A stretch of DNA of 64,000 nt from Plecoglossus altivelis (GCA_036571765.1 BROE01000007.1:7598796-7662795); one strand, 5' to 3'; positions 9,972-24,284 are shown, counted from the stretch's first letter. Program-made: numbers and translations. Notes: generated by a model from the letters alone, not told the origin.

Positions 9972-10239
9972 AGAACAGCTGGGTTAGGATTGGGATCCAA
10001 AAGGAAACACTTTCTAAAGTCCAGAACCAGTCTGACAAGATAACAAGACATGCCTTTCCCAGCCCCCAAAAGTAGCCATTCTGCCAACAGCCCTGTCTGA
10101 CAGAAAGCACTTGACTGCTCAGACAGCATGTGAGCACTGAGATACCTAAACATGATGTTGACTCATTCATTAAAGGAATACAAGAAGCTCTGTCTGTGTG
10201 TTTATGTGTTGATGAGTGTGTCTGCTGGGTGTATGTGCA

Positions 10240-10272
<33 letters not shown>

Positions 10273-11884
10273 CTGCATGCGCTGGTGTGAGGGGTGTGTC
10301 TCTGTTTCCTCTGGCTGCCTTCTAAAAGTCTGCACCTGCCAAGCACACACAAAGGAATGTGCTATTCACTGTTGCTTCAGGAGCGTCCTCGACCAGAACT
10401 CAAACTCAAACCCAGTCACTCGCAGACATAGACAGCAAATGTTATGCCTGTCTTGGTAAAACACAGCCAAATCCACCCAGGATAACACCCCAACACTGCA
10501 GTTCTGTTCAGTGTGGCGCCTCACTGTGCCCACTGCTGCCCTCAGGTGGCAGGAGGTGGGAATTTTCTCTCCGGCTCCAGTCCTGCAGAATACTGGGTGA
10601 ACTGCTTCAGGGGTGGTTGGATGGAGGGATGAGAGATGGAGGAATGAATGGGGGGTTTGGAGAGATTCTAGGATGAAGGGGGAGAAAAGATGAAAGGATA
10701 AAGAGACAGAGACAGAATGCATGGACAGAGAGATGGAGGGGGGGAGGGTTGGGGTGGGCCGAAAGAGGAAGTCAGACATCTGCTTGTGCTCCTCTCGACC
10801 CTGACAGATGAAAAGGCAGATTCATCAGTGACTGTTTTAGCTGTTCAGCGCAAACTGCTAAATGTATCTCTTAGTGCTGGCTCTAACACCAGATTCACCG
10901 CTCCACCACCCCAGCCCCCCGCCTTGGACTGTCAGCACAACCCCCTCCCAGGCCTCTCTGCCCCCCCCCCTAACCCCCCCCCCACACCCCCCTAACCCCC
11001 CCCCCACACACACCCCCTTTGGCCGCCTGCCAATACCCCACTAGCAAATATGAGAGTCAAATACAACTTAGATGGAAGGGGGGGAAGGGGGGTTAAAAAG
11101 TGACACTGATAGTCTCTTCTCTCCTTCCCTCCTTCCTCTTTTCTCTCTCTTTCCTTGATGAAGATATGTAATGTGATTTAGAAAGCTTTTACCCCTGGGG
11201 TGGAGGGGTTGCGGAGGGGGAGGGGGGTATAAATAAGCCATGAGGATAGATTAGTGTGTTGGTGTAATCAGCGGAAGCAGCCTGGAAACTCCCCTGCACA
11301 GCAGAAACACAGAGAAGAGAGGAAGACAGTCATGATGGGAGGGGGAGGGAGGGAGGGAGCGAGGGAGGGAGAGCGAGAGAGACAGACGCAGTGAGAGACA
11401 GAAAGCGAGTGAAAAGAGAGAGATGAGGAAAGCGAGGGAGGGATAGAGTAAGGGAATGAAGGAGGGTAAAATGTCTGAAAACAGCATCAGCACTCTGTAG
11501 TCCTGCTGCTGTATTGACCACATCACTCAGCGGGCTCTTGGCCCCCTCCTCACTGACCACTCACACCATTACCTTCCACCCTCCTCTTCTGATGCTCTGT
11601 CTGAGGAGATGCTGTGTGTGTGAGTGTGTGTTTCTCATCATGTGGAGTGGTATCATCTCCATCTCTTGATCCCTTCATCCCCTCATCCCACCTCTGGCGG
11701 AGCAGACTCAGCTGTCAGTGGCGGCAGTAACAGATTGTCTCCACAGGAGGGCAGCATTGACTGCTGTTTCTCAGGTTCAAAAGCCTATTGACTGCGTTGT
11801 ATCATGGCTACTTACTGTACCAGTGGTCAAACAGCGACGATTTTAACAAAGTATCTTTACCAGCCCTGCAACTTGTTGGCCCCA
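9972..11884. other. Intergenic DNA with GT, C-rich and GA-rich tracts
   Basis: Contains a GT tract (about 10246-10272), a poly-C-rich stretch (10960-11020) and a GA-rich stretch (11335-11470). No gene recognised. Confidence 0.55.
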
Positions 11885-12010
11885 GTCCAGGGTGTACCCT
11901 GCCTATGGCCTGAAGTTACCGGGATGGACTGCAGTCAACCGTGACCCTTAATGGGAGCAAGCAGCACTGCAATCCCTGCCAGGGATCAGCAGTAGAAAAT
12001 GAATGAATCC
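11885..12010 (+). mobile_element. LINE 3'-tail remnant (L2/RTE-like)
   Basis: The pieces gtccagggtgtaccctgcct, gggatggactgcag, gacccttaatg and a terminal agaaaatgaatgaat follow the well-known fish non-LTR retrotransposon tail (cagggtgtacc...gggataggctccag...gaccctaatgaggataagcgg...gaaaatgaatgaatg). It is diverged, with a small insertion in the middle. Assignment between L2 and related families is uncertain. Confidence 0.65.
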
Positions 12011-12264
12011 TTACATACACATGCACACACAGACATGTTGTTCCTGTGGTGAAAACATGAATTCAAGACATGCACATGATGAGAGACCGTGCTGAAGGTG
12101 GACTGATGTGTGTGAGCCACAGTGACAGAGTGATGCTGGTGGAGAGAGGATGAAAAAAAGAGAGTTCACCCCCCTGGTAGTTGAAGACGACTGCCAGATC
12201 TGTTTTGTAACTCTTCAGAAGAACCGCGTCAGCCACAGTGTGATGTCAGACACCTGTCACCCAG

Positions 12265-12500
12265 TCAGCGGCGTGTGGCTGGGTCGCCCTGCACGTGCTC
12301 ACCTGCAGCGCGTCGCGTCCGCTCTCCGCTCCGACCCCAGGGGGGCTCGGAGGATCTCCGCAGCGCCGTCTGTCGCTTGGCTGGTGGAGGCGAGCGTCTA
12401 CATGTGAGGGCCACAAGCAACATACATTTTTAATTCCCCCATCGCGCTTCGAGTAGTCAGCAAGCACGCTGGCGGCAGCCTCGCGCTATTTATTAGCATA
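12265..12500. promoter_or_regulatory. CpG-rich patch, possible promoter or first exon
   Basis: CpG dinucleotides are clustered here (for example cagcgcgtcgcgtccg at about 12307 and the run to gcagcctcgcgct near 12485) in otherwise CpG-poor intergenic DNA. On the minus strand a good donor (gcag|gtgagc) lies at 12303/12302, next to the CpG cluster, so an unannotated non-coding first exon is conceivable. No conserved protein is encoded. Confidence 0.3.
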
Positions 12501-13677
12501 GGAGGCCTACTAAATAACCAAACTCCGAGGGCGAAGAGAAGCATTAATATTTCATGTGAAATGTACCTCGTTGTAACTCCGCGTCTTCAAACATATATCC
12601 TTCTGGTTGTAATTCTCATCAGGGTTTATTATATATGAAATATTGAACCTTGCTTGGACCCCTGGAGTGTCCCAAGGGGAGTAGAGAGGTGGGCAGGGAG
12701 TCTCACTGTGTAGCCTGCAGGCTGGGGGGTGGGGCTGTTTGGGGGTGGGGCTGCTGGGGGGTGGGTGGGGTAGGCTGTGGGTGGGGTGGGGGGTGGGTGT
12801 GGTCTTATATGGACCAGTCATGGACATTGTACACACCAACTGCATGAGAAGGGGCGAGAGAGACGGAGAAAGAGCAGGTAGAGGTGGAGAAAGAGAGATG
12901 AAGACAGATGGGAGGAAAACATGTAAAGTTCTATTAGAAAACAATGCATTCTGAACTGGCATGCATGTAGTTGTGTGTGTGTATGTGGTGTTTGTGTGAA
13001 TGTATTTGTGTGTGCGTGTTGTAGCAGGCGTGTGTTGCCTGTCTCCAGTGCTCTCCAGACCACGCCCAGTGGCAGACTCAGGTCCTGGCCAGGGTGGAGT
13101 CTGCGTGGCGCTCTGCTACAGTGATTGATGGTGGACCACAGAAAGTCCAGCCTGGCTGTTTTAGTCATATTAAAGTAGAATCGATGTGTCTCTGGCAGGC
13201 CCCGCCTACTCCACACGCCCCCTGGTCTAGCAGATTAAAACAGTGGGAGAGCACCGGATCTTCTCTCCTTCCTCTCTCACTCTTTCTTTCCCGACAGCTT
13301 TTTTCTTCTTTCCATCCCTCTCTGGCTCTTTCTCTGTAATTCTCCAGCAGTCTCTCCTGTTTCCTTTCTTTTCCTTCGCAATCTCTTTCTCTTTCTCTCG
13401 CTCTCTTATTTGCTCAGCTGTTTCCTACACCCTTTTCCTCCTGCTGTCTCGCCGTCTCTCTCCCTCCCTCTCTCTTCTCTCCGGCCAATCGATGAAGGGT
13501 CAGTGGCGGCTGTGTCAGCAAGCACGGAGCGCTTCTGTCCGCAGCCTGACCACATCAATGCTGCTTGTCAGTCCAGTGGGTGGGTGTGTGTCTGTATGTG
13601 TGTGTGAGTGTGTGTTCACTGGCAGAGAGAGGATGTCACGAGTGGTTAACCTCTTTTATTCTACATCATACCATTTC

Positions 13678-13723
<46 letters not shown>

Positions 13724-15486
13724 CCCCTCTTACTCTCTCTCTCTCCCTTCCTATTTGTCTGTGTTGTAGCTTCCTCTCTAATTTTCTCTGTCCACATGCC
13801 TCACCAATTCCCTTGTTGCCTCCTCTCCTCTTCTCCCTCCTTGTTCTCCTCCTGCTCACCTCCCTCTTCCCTCCTCCCCCCTCTCTCTCTGTGACAGCAG
13901 TGAGGACATGAAAGGCAGAGGTAGCAGGTCTCTTACCTGGTTGATTGCTGTTGCATAATTAAAGCTGATGCTCAAAGCTTCGCTCACGGCCTCAGGTGAC
14001 AGACAAACAGAGAGGAGAGTTGTGCTTTCTCTCTCCCGTCTCTCTCTCTCCCGTCTCTCTCTCTCCTTCTCTACTGTCTCTTTCAGCCCTCCTCTTCCAC
14101 TTTCTCTCTTTTTCTTCTTGTCTTCCATTGACACTTTTGGGCTCTCGGTGTCTCCCACAATCTCTCTCTTTCACCATCTTGTTCTTTCACTATTTCTTTC
14201 CCTGTCTTCCTCTCCTTCTCGACTTTCTTTCCTTCCGGTGTAGTTTTGCAGTTTGGCTCCTCAGCCTTACCCGCTGAACCACAACCACTGAGAGCGAAGC
14301 TCGCTGCCGCAAACAAAGACCTGCATGTGTGTGTGTTCATGTGTGTATGCCATTAATACACACCTACAACCTGCCAGTTGATGCAGTCATGATTAATACG
14401 TAAATAAGTGATTCTTTTCTGAGTGTGTATGTGTGTGTGTGTGTGTGTGTGTGTAAGTCTTTAAGACTTCTGCCACAATGGGTAGAGACATAGGGAGAGA
14501 ACTGATTAGTTACAGGAGAGTATTTGTATGTGTGAGATACTGTATGAGCCACGGTCTCAAATGTACCTGATCAATGTCCTCTCTTAAGGTGCGAGGGTGT
14601 TCCTGCACGTATGTGAGTGCGTGCCTTTCATATCTGTACGTGTGCGTATGTGTACTGCGTGTGTGTGTCAGCCCGCCCGTGTGCCATCAATTCATTTTCC
14701 TAGGACCAACCTTGACGGGGGATGGCGATGACAGGAACGTTGGCCAATTACCTCCCACCTCACGGCGCAGAGACGACGACAACATGAAATAATCATTATC
14801 TCTCCCCCCTCCACGAGCCAGGGATATGAAACATTAATACACACAACCCCAGCACACTCCGTCTCTGTCTCTTACTCACATCTCTGGGGAGAAAAACTAA
14901 TAAAGAGGAACAAAAATGCAGGAATGATTAAAAGTTGCTCGGTGCAAGAAAAACATTCAAATGAAAGAGGGGGGTAGACAGAGAGAGGGAGAGAACCAGA
15001 CAGACGGAGTGAAATAATTGAGGAGAGGAAGAAAAAGGAAGATTGGTAAGAAAAGGCAGAATATGGGCCATAAGTGAGGGAGAGAGAAAGAGAGAGAGAG
15101 AGAGGGAGCGAGAGGGAGCGAGAGTGCAAAGGAGCAGGTACAGAGTTTTGAAATGAAAGGACAATGATAAGAGACTTTCTCTATCAATAGTTAATATTCT
15201 GCAGGTCTTTGTGGCTGGGGCACATCTCTTCACTTTGCTAATATTTACACAGAGAAGCTATCGTCAGGCAACCCAGTGAGGATGACTGTAACCTTAGAGG
15301 TGCACTTTGGCCGACACAGACACACACACGCACACACACACACACACACACACTCAATCATACACACATTCACACGTGCAGACAGACACATTCACAAATG
15401 CACTCACATAAAGAACACAGACAATCACACAAACTATACACTTACTGGGCAGGTTCAGATTTAATTGTGGGTGATTAAAGCTGTGG
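12501..15486. other. Intergenic DNA with CT/GA and G-rich tracts
   Basis: Holds a G-rich ggtggggt stretch (12722-12800), a long CT microsatellite (13681-13722) with neighbouring CT-rich DNA to 14230, a GT tract (14427-14453), a GA tract (15075-15123) and a CA tract (15318-15352). No gene recognised. The segment 14690-14800 is non-repetitive and could be a conserved element. Confidence 0.55.
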
Positions 15487-17128
15487 AGCTTGGGAGAGAG
15501 TGAGTGTGTATGAGAGAGAGAGTGTGTATGAGAGCGAGTGTGCGTGTGTCTGAGAGAGAGTGTGTCTATGAGAGAGTGTGTGTGTATGAGCGAGAGAGTG
15601 TGTGTATGTAAGAGTGTGTGTATGAAAGAGAGTGTGTGTATGGGAGAGAGAGTGCGCGTGTATGACAGAGAGTGTGTGTGTGTATGAGAGAGAGAGTGAG
15701 TGTGTATGAGAGTATGTGTGTGTATGAGCGAGAGAGTGTGTGTGTGTGCATGAGAGAGAGTGTGTGTGTATGAGAGAGAGTGTGTATATGAGAGAGAGAG
15801 AGTGAGAGAGTGTGTGTGTATGAGAGAGAGAGTGTGTATGAGAGACAGAGTGTGCCTGTATGAGTGAGTGTGTGTGCATGAGAGAGTGTGTGTGTATGAG
15901 AGAGTGTGCGCGCATGAGACAGAGTGTGTGTGTATGAGAGAGAGTATGTGTATATGAGAGAGAGAGAGTGTGTGTGTGTGTGTATGAGAGAGGGATTGTG
16001 TGTGTATGAGAGAGAGAGTGTGCGTGTATGAGAGAGAATGTGTATGTATGGGAGAGTGTGTGTGTATGAGAGAGAGTGCGTGTATGAGAGAGAGTGTGTG
16101 TGCATGAGAGAAAGAGTGTATGTATGAGAGAATGTGTGTGAGTGTATGAGTGAGAGTGTATGTGTATATGAGAGAGAGTGTGAGAGATTGTGTGTATGAC
16201 AGAGCGAGTGTGTATGAGAGAGAGTGTGTATGAGAGACAGTGTGTCTGTATGAGAGTGTGTGTGTATGTGTGTATGAGAGAGTGTGTGTGTATAAAAGAG
16301 AGTATGTGTATTTATTAGAGAAAGTGTGTGCATGAGAGAGAGAGTGTGTATATAAGAGAGAGTGTGTCTATAAGAGAGAGTGTGTGTGTTTGAGAAAGAG
16401 AGAGAGAGTGAATGTGAGTATGAGATATAGAGTGTGTGTGTATGAGAGCGAGAGTGTGTATGCCAGAGAGAGTGTGTGTGTATGAGAAAGTGTGTGTGTA
16501 TGAGAGTGAGAGTGTGTGTGTATGAGAAAGTGCGTTTGTATAAGAGAGAGTGTGTGTGTATGAGAGAGAGAGTGTGTGTGTGTATATGACAGAGAGAGAG
16601 TGTGTGTGTATGAGAGAGAGAGAGTATGTATGTATGAGAGAGAGAATGTGCGCGTGTGTATGAGAGACAGTGCGTGTGTGTATTAAAGAGAGTGTGTATG
16701 TATGAGATAAAGAAAGAGTGTGTATGAGAGAGAGAATGTGTGTGTGTATGAGAGAGAGAGTGTCTGTGTGTGTATGAGAGAGAGAGTGAGTGTGTGTGTG
16801 TGTGTGAGAGATTTGCATGTGTGTATGAGAGAGAGAGAGTGTGTAAGAGGGAGAGAGTGTGTGTGTGAGCGAGAGAGTGTCTGTGTGTATGAGAGAGTGT
16901 GTGTGTATGAGAGAGAGAGAGTCTGTGTGTGTATGAGAGAGAGTATCTGTGTGTATGAGAGAGAGAGAGTGTGTGTATGTATGAGAGAGAGTGTCTGTGT
17001 GCGTATGAGAGGGAGAGAGTGTGTGTATGTATGAGAGAGAGAGTGTGTGTGTATGTATGAGAGAGAGAGTGTCTGTATGCATATGAGAGAGAGAGTGTGT
17101 GTATGTATGAGAGAGAGAGTGTGTGTGT
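15487..17128. repeat. 1.6-kb TG/GA compound satellite array
   Basis: A continuous array built from tgtgtgtatgagagagag-type units of variable length, about 16-34 bp. It alternates GT runs (alternating purine-pyrimidine) with GA runs (pure purine). Both strands show long open frames (HTHSLSYTHTLS-like on the minus strand, ERECVCV-like on the plus strand); these are translation artefacts of the repeat. Confidence 0.95.
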
Positions 17129-18578
17129 AAAATACAGGGTCAGGTTGAGGTGGAGCTCTCCAGTGACCTCAACATAATAAAGTGTTTATTATCTGTTATG
17201 CTGCATTCACGAGGTTACACCCACACATGCACACAAACACGCACACACATGCACACCCCACAAAACATCCTCGGAGGAGAGACAGGGAGTACACAGTGGG
17301 GAGGTGTAAAGGGGGAAATAGACGCTTGCCTCCCATTTTCACGCCTCTTTAATGGGTGTTGAAACAGTGGAATAGGCCTTTAATGTGGGCGAGGCCAGCT
17401 GCCTCTGCCACTCTGGGCATGCTCCCATGCCTCACGGGACTCCTGGAGACTTCATTACCCAGAACGCACCAAGATTTATATATCCTGTGTTCTGTCTCTA
17501 TCTCTGTCTCCCAAAATGACTGGTGTCTGCCATGGTGATTAAACACTATAAGATGCTCAGAGAGAGCGAGCGAGAGAGAGGAAGATCGAGAGACAGAAAG
17601 ATAGAGAGAGATAGACAGAGAGAGAGAGAGAGAGAGGAGATGAAGGGATAAAGAGAAAGAGAGGATCAATGTGTGTATGCCTACTTGTCTGTCTATCTGT
17701 GATGCATATGCTTGCATGTCTGTCGGATGAAGCATTCTTGTCTGTGTGATGTGTGTGTGTGTACACGCACGTGTGTGTATTGGGAGATGGACGGACGCTC
17801 CCCTCCCCCGGCAGCAGATGCTTCTGTTCTGGCTTAACGGCCAAGGATTCCAACTTAATTAACACTAAATAATTAACTAAATAAACACTCTAGTACAGCA
17901 TCGCACACACACACTATCCGCAGTATCTTCAGGGAGCTGGTCAGTTGGGGTTCGGAGGCAGTTAGGAACAGTGGTTGTAACAGAAGAATGAGAGCAGCTC
18001 ATTTTCTAATCAAGGCAGTAATGAATGTGTTTAATGTTGTCATTAATCATGCTGTAGAGTGCAGGTATCCCCCCCAGGATGGGTGCCTGTCTCTATTGCC
18101 TCAAGCTGTATTAAATCATGTTACTTGACTGGACGGAGGACAACACCAGGTAATTAAATACTTGTAAATACACAAGCACTGTGACTGGGCTGCGTGGCTT
18201 CCACGCGATAGCTCTGGGTCCGGAGGTTTCTGTGTAAGTGGCACCACAAGCGTTTTTGGACCACACACTCAGAAATGACACTGTGCTTGCATTGGTGTGT
18301 GTGTGTGATGTATATATGTATATGTCTGAAGAAGGATTTATGTAAGTGTGCATCTGCGTGAGTGTCTGCTAATGTTACAACATATACACTCACATGTACA
18401 CAAAGACAGATACTGATACACCTACGTGCAGGCACATTCACACACACGCACACACGCACGCACACACACACACACACAAGCACACACACACACACAGAGA
18501 CACAGACACACAGACACAAGCATACACACACACACAGACACAGACACACACACACACACACACAGACACAGACACAAG

Positions 18579-18615
<37 letters not shown>

Positions 18616-21600
18616 AAGCATACAAACACATACACACAGACACACACACACACACAAGCATACACACAGCGCTCTGTGTCAGGATGGCCCAGAACAATAA
18701 GGCCTCATTTGGTTAAATGAATCTGTCTGCCACCAAGCCTCTGTCTTCAAGGACTAAATCACTCTTGAAGAGATGACTGAAGGCTCGCTGGGAGTGTGTC
18801 TCCGTGTGGCTGTGTGAATGTGTGTGTGTGAATGTGTGTGTGTGAATGTGTTTGTGTGTGTGCGTGTGTTTGTGATGGACTGACAGAAAGGAATGCAAAC
18901 ATTCCAAACAAACACAAACATAATCATACCAGTCCTCATAACAGTAGGACTGATATCCATCACAGAGAATACGGTTCTCCCTGGTGTCATTAAGGTTCCA
19001 CAGGGTGTAAATGCCAAGAACCACAAGGTCCACTAATTGATCCCTACAATACAGTATGATGAGAAACGATCTGCTTTCAATTGTAAATGTAACATACCAT
19101 TGGTCTGGAGCCCTTTAAGGAACATTTCTGGTTGGGTTTCCCCCCTATAAAACAGGCAATGATTAAACTTGATTGTTTGCAGATCGGTTACTGTCAATAG
19201 GAAATGTTACCACAGAAACACCCTGGATGGAAGCACACGGTGCTTGTGATCTCAGTCGGAAAGGTTGTGTGGGAATGCAGGTCTTTTGAAGTTTTGAGGG
19301 TGGTCCTAGAGGAGTCTGGATCTGTTGTGGCAATGAATGGCTTTACATGTCAAAACCATGCCAAGGGCACAAAGACATCCCAGTTCACCACAGCTATTAA
19401 TTCCATGCTCTCTGTCCGACACACAGATTTCTACACAGCCGCACCTACGCACTTGCTCTTACACGCACACCAACACAAAAACACCAACACACACACACGC
19501 CGACATAGAAAGATGTCTCCAACACAGGTCACTCTGACGTTTGAATATGTCAGCTGCTCTTTTTTTAGACTGATAAGAGAGAAGTAGAAAGGACAGAAGC
19601 GAGAGAAGATGGAAGTGCAGAAGTCAAAGTTGAGGAGTGAAAACTTGACAGACACGACAGTGTTGGATGCAATATAAACATCCTCTGCAATCACACTTGG
19701 AAAGGACCTGTTAGCCCACTGCTGTTCCCTGAGAACAGAGGGAGGAGGGGGGCAAAGAGAAAGACACAGAGAGAGAGAAAGAACGAAAGAGAGAGACAGT
19801 GAGAAAGATATAAAAAAGAGGGTGAGTGTGTATATGTGTACGTGTGTGCATGTGTGTGTGTGTGTGTGTGAGTGGTAGTGACTGAGATAGATGGCCAGTG
19901 GTAAATGGAGCCATTCCTCACAGCCACCAGTGAGCAAGGCCATCGGCCACACAGCTCTGCTCCCTCAGGACCTACATGTCAACACACTGGCTGTCTCTGT
20001 GCAGGAGTGCAAACATGTGTGGTGAATGTCCACTTATTGTTGTGTTGGGACCAGGTTTCCCCTCTGAGTGAATGTGATATGTGCAGTGGGTATGTTTGGG
20101 AACTTGCCAGGTAAATGCACTCTCACTCCCTCGAGTCACGAGAGTCCAGGGTAAATATGAACAGTTATCAGACAAAAGCATCAAGTCTGTTTCTTCTCTC
20201 CTGACGCGCGCGTGCACACTCACGGTGAGTAACAGTCGTTTCTGCATCACGTTCTCCCCCCCCCCCCGCTATCCTTGTCTTACTCCACCCGTACTCGCTC
20301 CTCCTCTCCCTCCGATCCTCCTAGACCCACATCTCTGAGAATGTGCCTCAGAGTCTTCTTTAAGCTACCTTCCATCAGTTGGTAGAAACCTCAGCTTTCC
20401 TTCGCTCACCCTTCCTCATTCAGTCTTCTATTTAGAACCCTTCTTCAGAATTCCATTCCAAATCAGTTTGTCATTGATTCAGGTAGCTGGTTTGTTTGGC
20501 TGAGGGTGGGAGAGAGGGGTTCTACCTGAGCCAGCTGGAACACCCTCACTTCCTGCAGAACCGCCTCCGACAGGAAATCGTAGGATGTCAGAGAGTCAGC
20601 GGTAATTGTCAGTAATTCTCCTCTAATAGTTCAAAAACTCACTCAGGAACATATTCAGCAGTTATCACACTGGCCAATTAGATCACATTATGAATAAATT
20701 ATTGAGCAAACAGCACTGATATAATTTGCGGAGCTTCTTTCCATTCCTCATGACAGGTTCAATTGCCGTAGCTTGCTTCCAGAGTGGAATATCTTATAGG
20801 ATGTTAAATGGTACTGGCTCAACACATACACATCTTCATACAGGACTTTTACTAAATAGATGAATACATGTTTGTCACTAAGCTCAGATCTTTGTAATAA
20901 AAGAAACAACATAAAAAACATACCACTAAAAAGTAGATCAAAATGAGTAACAGTATAACCATCCGTCATATACAGCATACAAACATCTAGACAGTCAACT
21001 GTTGGTATTACCAAATGGTTCATTTCATCCGTATGAGAGTTTAATAGGGGCTTTACAAAAGCTTTAAAAAGCCCAACTTGAAATACTCTGAGTGGCTTTA
21101 ACGACCTCAGCAGGACTGCCGAGCGCTGGGAGAGAGGAGCTCCCCGGCACCGTGATACGAGGGCCACGATGCGGAGCAGGGCATTACTCTGCGGTAACCA
21201 CGGCAGCAGCAGCAGGCTGGGCGCCTCCCTGATCTATGTGGTGTTCTCTCAAACAGGAAGTACAATTAGGTGCTGATGTGCAGCACAGAGGAAGTAGCCG
21301 CGGTGCTTTAAACATGACTGATGGGTGTGCGAGTGTGTGGATTGTGTGCGCGCGTGTGTGGATAGTGTGTGTGTGTGTGTTGTATCTCTTAATAAAGGCA
21401 CAGAGAGATGGCAGACACATCTTCTTCCCAGAAGAGACCATTTTACTGAGGATTTATTTTGTGGAATGAATTACCAAGTATAATTAAAACCTTAATCTCC
21501 TTTTTCCCCTCAACAAAACAATTTTGTTCGAACCCATAGAACCAATCCAAAATTAATTTACCGCACCACTGAGTAGTATTAATGCTCTGCCAGCTTCTCT

Positions 21601-22466
21601 CCCCTTACTCTTTTTTGCTCCATGTCTTATATACTGTGTGTGTGTGTGTGTGTGTTGTGAGTGTGTGTGTGTAGTGTGTGTTGTGTGTGATTGTGTTTGA
21701 TGAGACGATAGGCCTATTGTAACATGCAGTGTTCCTGTGTAATCAGGTAGAGAAGAACAAAACACAGGGGATGGTGTGTATTAGCCCTAATAGCTTGGCC
21801 TATGGGGACCCCTTCAACTGCTTCTGTCTCCTGCTTGGGAGAGTGCGTGTGTGTGTCTGCGTGTGTGTGTCTGCGTGTGTGTGTGTGTGTGTGTGACGAA
21901 TGTGCTTTGCTGAGTGCGAAATCAACTTTCCATCTCTCTTGTATCTCCACAGAGGGTTCTTAACGGTGTGAAATTTCGAACTGTATCTATTATGTGAGCG
22001 TTAAAATGTGTGTCAGGCAGGAGTAATACTTTGATCACTAATATAGTTATGCTACGCCAACTAATGCAAAGCAGCTAGCTAATATAGTGAAGCCAACTAA
22101 TGTAGAGAGCCTAACTAATGTAGTGCAGCTAGCTGATAGTGGGATAGCTAATATGCTTTATTACTGTTGAATTAAACGATGCAGCTGTTGGCTCAGCCGT
22201 CTGGCTAACAGGTTATCCTAGCGAGGAGAATGACGCTAGCCGACTGAGACCACACTAATCTGCTGTGGCTAATGACATTAGCTGGAGTGTATGCGTGCGT
22301 GCATGTGTGTGAGTGTGTGTACACTGAAACTACAACACTGCAAGAAGGAATACATTTTGCCTATTACAGTTCTGAGTAATATCCTCAATGGAAAACCATG
22401 TAATCCCTGTTTAGCTATGCTCCTGTCATCTCTATATTTAGGGGAGACAGACTCTCTCTTTTTCTT

Positions 22467-22524
<58 letters not shown>

Positions 22525-24279
22525 TTCTCTCACACACACTCTCGCGCGCACACACACACACACAGAAGTGTAGAGAGTTGCTAGATATGCCCGGCTATTG
22601 TCCTGAACAGCGTTGAGCTCTCAGTCTCTGGTCTCTGGGATTGTTTTGTACACAATAGAGGATGACAAAGTGGTAGAGAAGGGGATCAATGCTGTGAGGC
22701 CTAGTAGACTGTGTATTTGAATGTGTATGAGTGTGTGTGCGTGCGTGTATTCAGTGTGTGTGTTCCCTTGTTGCGGTCTAGAGTCAGCGAGGGGATCGAT
22801 GAAGCATTTGTTTTGTTTAGGTAAATGATCGTCGTGGAGACAGACAGCAACACTCCGTCTTGCGTCCCTCAGGGGAGAGAAGACAAATTGGTATCAACCT
22901 CCCATCATCCTTCTCTCTCTACTGCCGTGGCTCTGGGACTGGCATTGACTGCGCACCGGGCATGGAGACTGTGGCTCACTGTGTGCATGTGTGTGTGTGT
23001 GTGTGTGTGTGTGTGGGGGGGGGGGGCATCATCTGTGCACAGGGTCTGGAGCTGGGCTGACATGGAGACTTTGCAGGTGTGAGATCCTCAGGCTGCCCGG
23101 TACGTGTATCACAAGATGATACATGACACATGGAGATAAGACTCACTTCAAAACACACTTACATGTCGCCTTCTTCTTCTTCTTTCTCCGCAACATGTTT
23201 AAAAAGTGTCTAGGTTCCAGGATTAACTTGTCCATCTTTCTGTGCAGGTCGGTCGAACCCTCAGCTCACTGTTTTCACTCCACTAGAAGGTGCTGTTTGT
23301 CAACACACACACACACACGTACGAACTTCATTTTATTACCGACATCAGTATGTTGTTCAGGAAAGAATGTTTATTAATAACCATAATAATCATGATAGTA
23401 GTAACTGTAATAATAATTGTGATAATAATTGAACAATATCATAGTAAATAGTACTGTATCTGTGGAGCACACTGGAAGCATACAGAAATCAAAACCAAGA
23501 GAAAACAGGAAACAGTAACCCCAGTCAAGTACAGGTTCTGAACTGGTGAAATGTCTTTTTCAAAGCTTCATTATAATACTGTATTTTACGTTATTATTTA
23601 TCTGTTCACCTTTTTAATATATTATTCCAATAGAACATTTGCAGAAAAGAGGAATGGAAAGACAGCTTGTGAGAAAAGCAGAGGAAGAGTTGCCTATTTC
23701 CACTCCAGGTGACTGGTGGGCTGAGGGCTGTACAGGCCATTTACAAAAGCACATAGAAGCTGTAAACAGAGACAGACACAAACTAACAGAATGGAAGGAT
23801 TCTTTTCTCCTCAACCATAGTAACTACACCACTCAAACCTTTGTGCTTTGGGGAACTGCATAGGGCTATGGTGACTTGGGACAGGCTTGGGGTAGGGGAA
23901 GATGGTTTAGGGTAGGGTGGGGTAACTTGTAGTAAGTGCGCGGAGGATGGAGTTGGAGGTAGGCCTATACTTTAGCCAATGGTAGACCAAGGCTAAGGAA
24001 GGGAAAGTTAAAGTACAAAACGAACTACAGGACTATTCAAGGTTTGACTAAGGGAATGGGGAAGTGCCGAGTCCAAGATGACAGCTGGCTGGGAGTGAGC
24101 GTTGGGGTACAAGGTCAAAGTTAGAGTCAGAGGTGACCACGTGGCCTGAGGTTTGACACATGATACGAGGCTGAGTTAGCTGTGGAAGGAGTTTGCATCA
24201 GTCAACAACAATGAGGGAAGTCATAGAACTTGACCCTTCTGTTCAGGTAGGAAGCTCAAGGATTTGAAGTCTGCCTGTA
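17129..24279. other. Intergenic DNA with microsatellites
   Basis: No gene recognised. Main repeats: GA tract 17566-17640, CA-rich array 18440-18665, GT tracts 18815-18870 and 21636-21690, GT 21847-21895, CT tract 22471-22521 followed by CA 22532-22562, GT then G run 22983-23028. AT-rich DNA at 23330-23640 includes minus-strand AATAAA hexamers at 23370-23375 and 23332-23337, which could in principle end a transcript from the right. Confidence 0.5.
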
Positions 24280-24284
24280 CAGCT

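Noticed and set aside
15487..17082. Two 255-codon minus-strand open frames and several plus-strand frames
   Set aside because: They consist only of HTHSLSYTHTLS- or ERVCVYE-like translations of the TG/GA array, with no splice, start or domain evidence.
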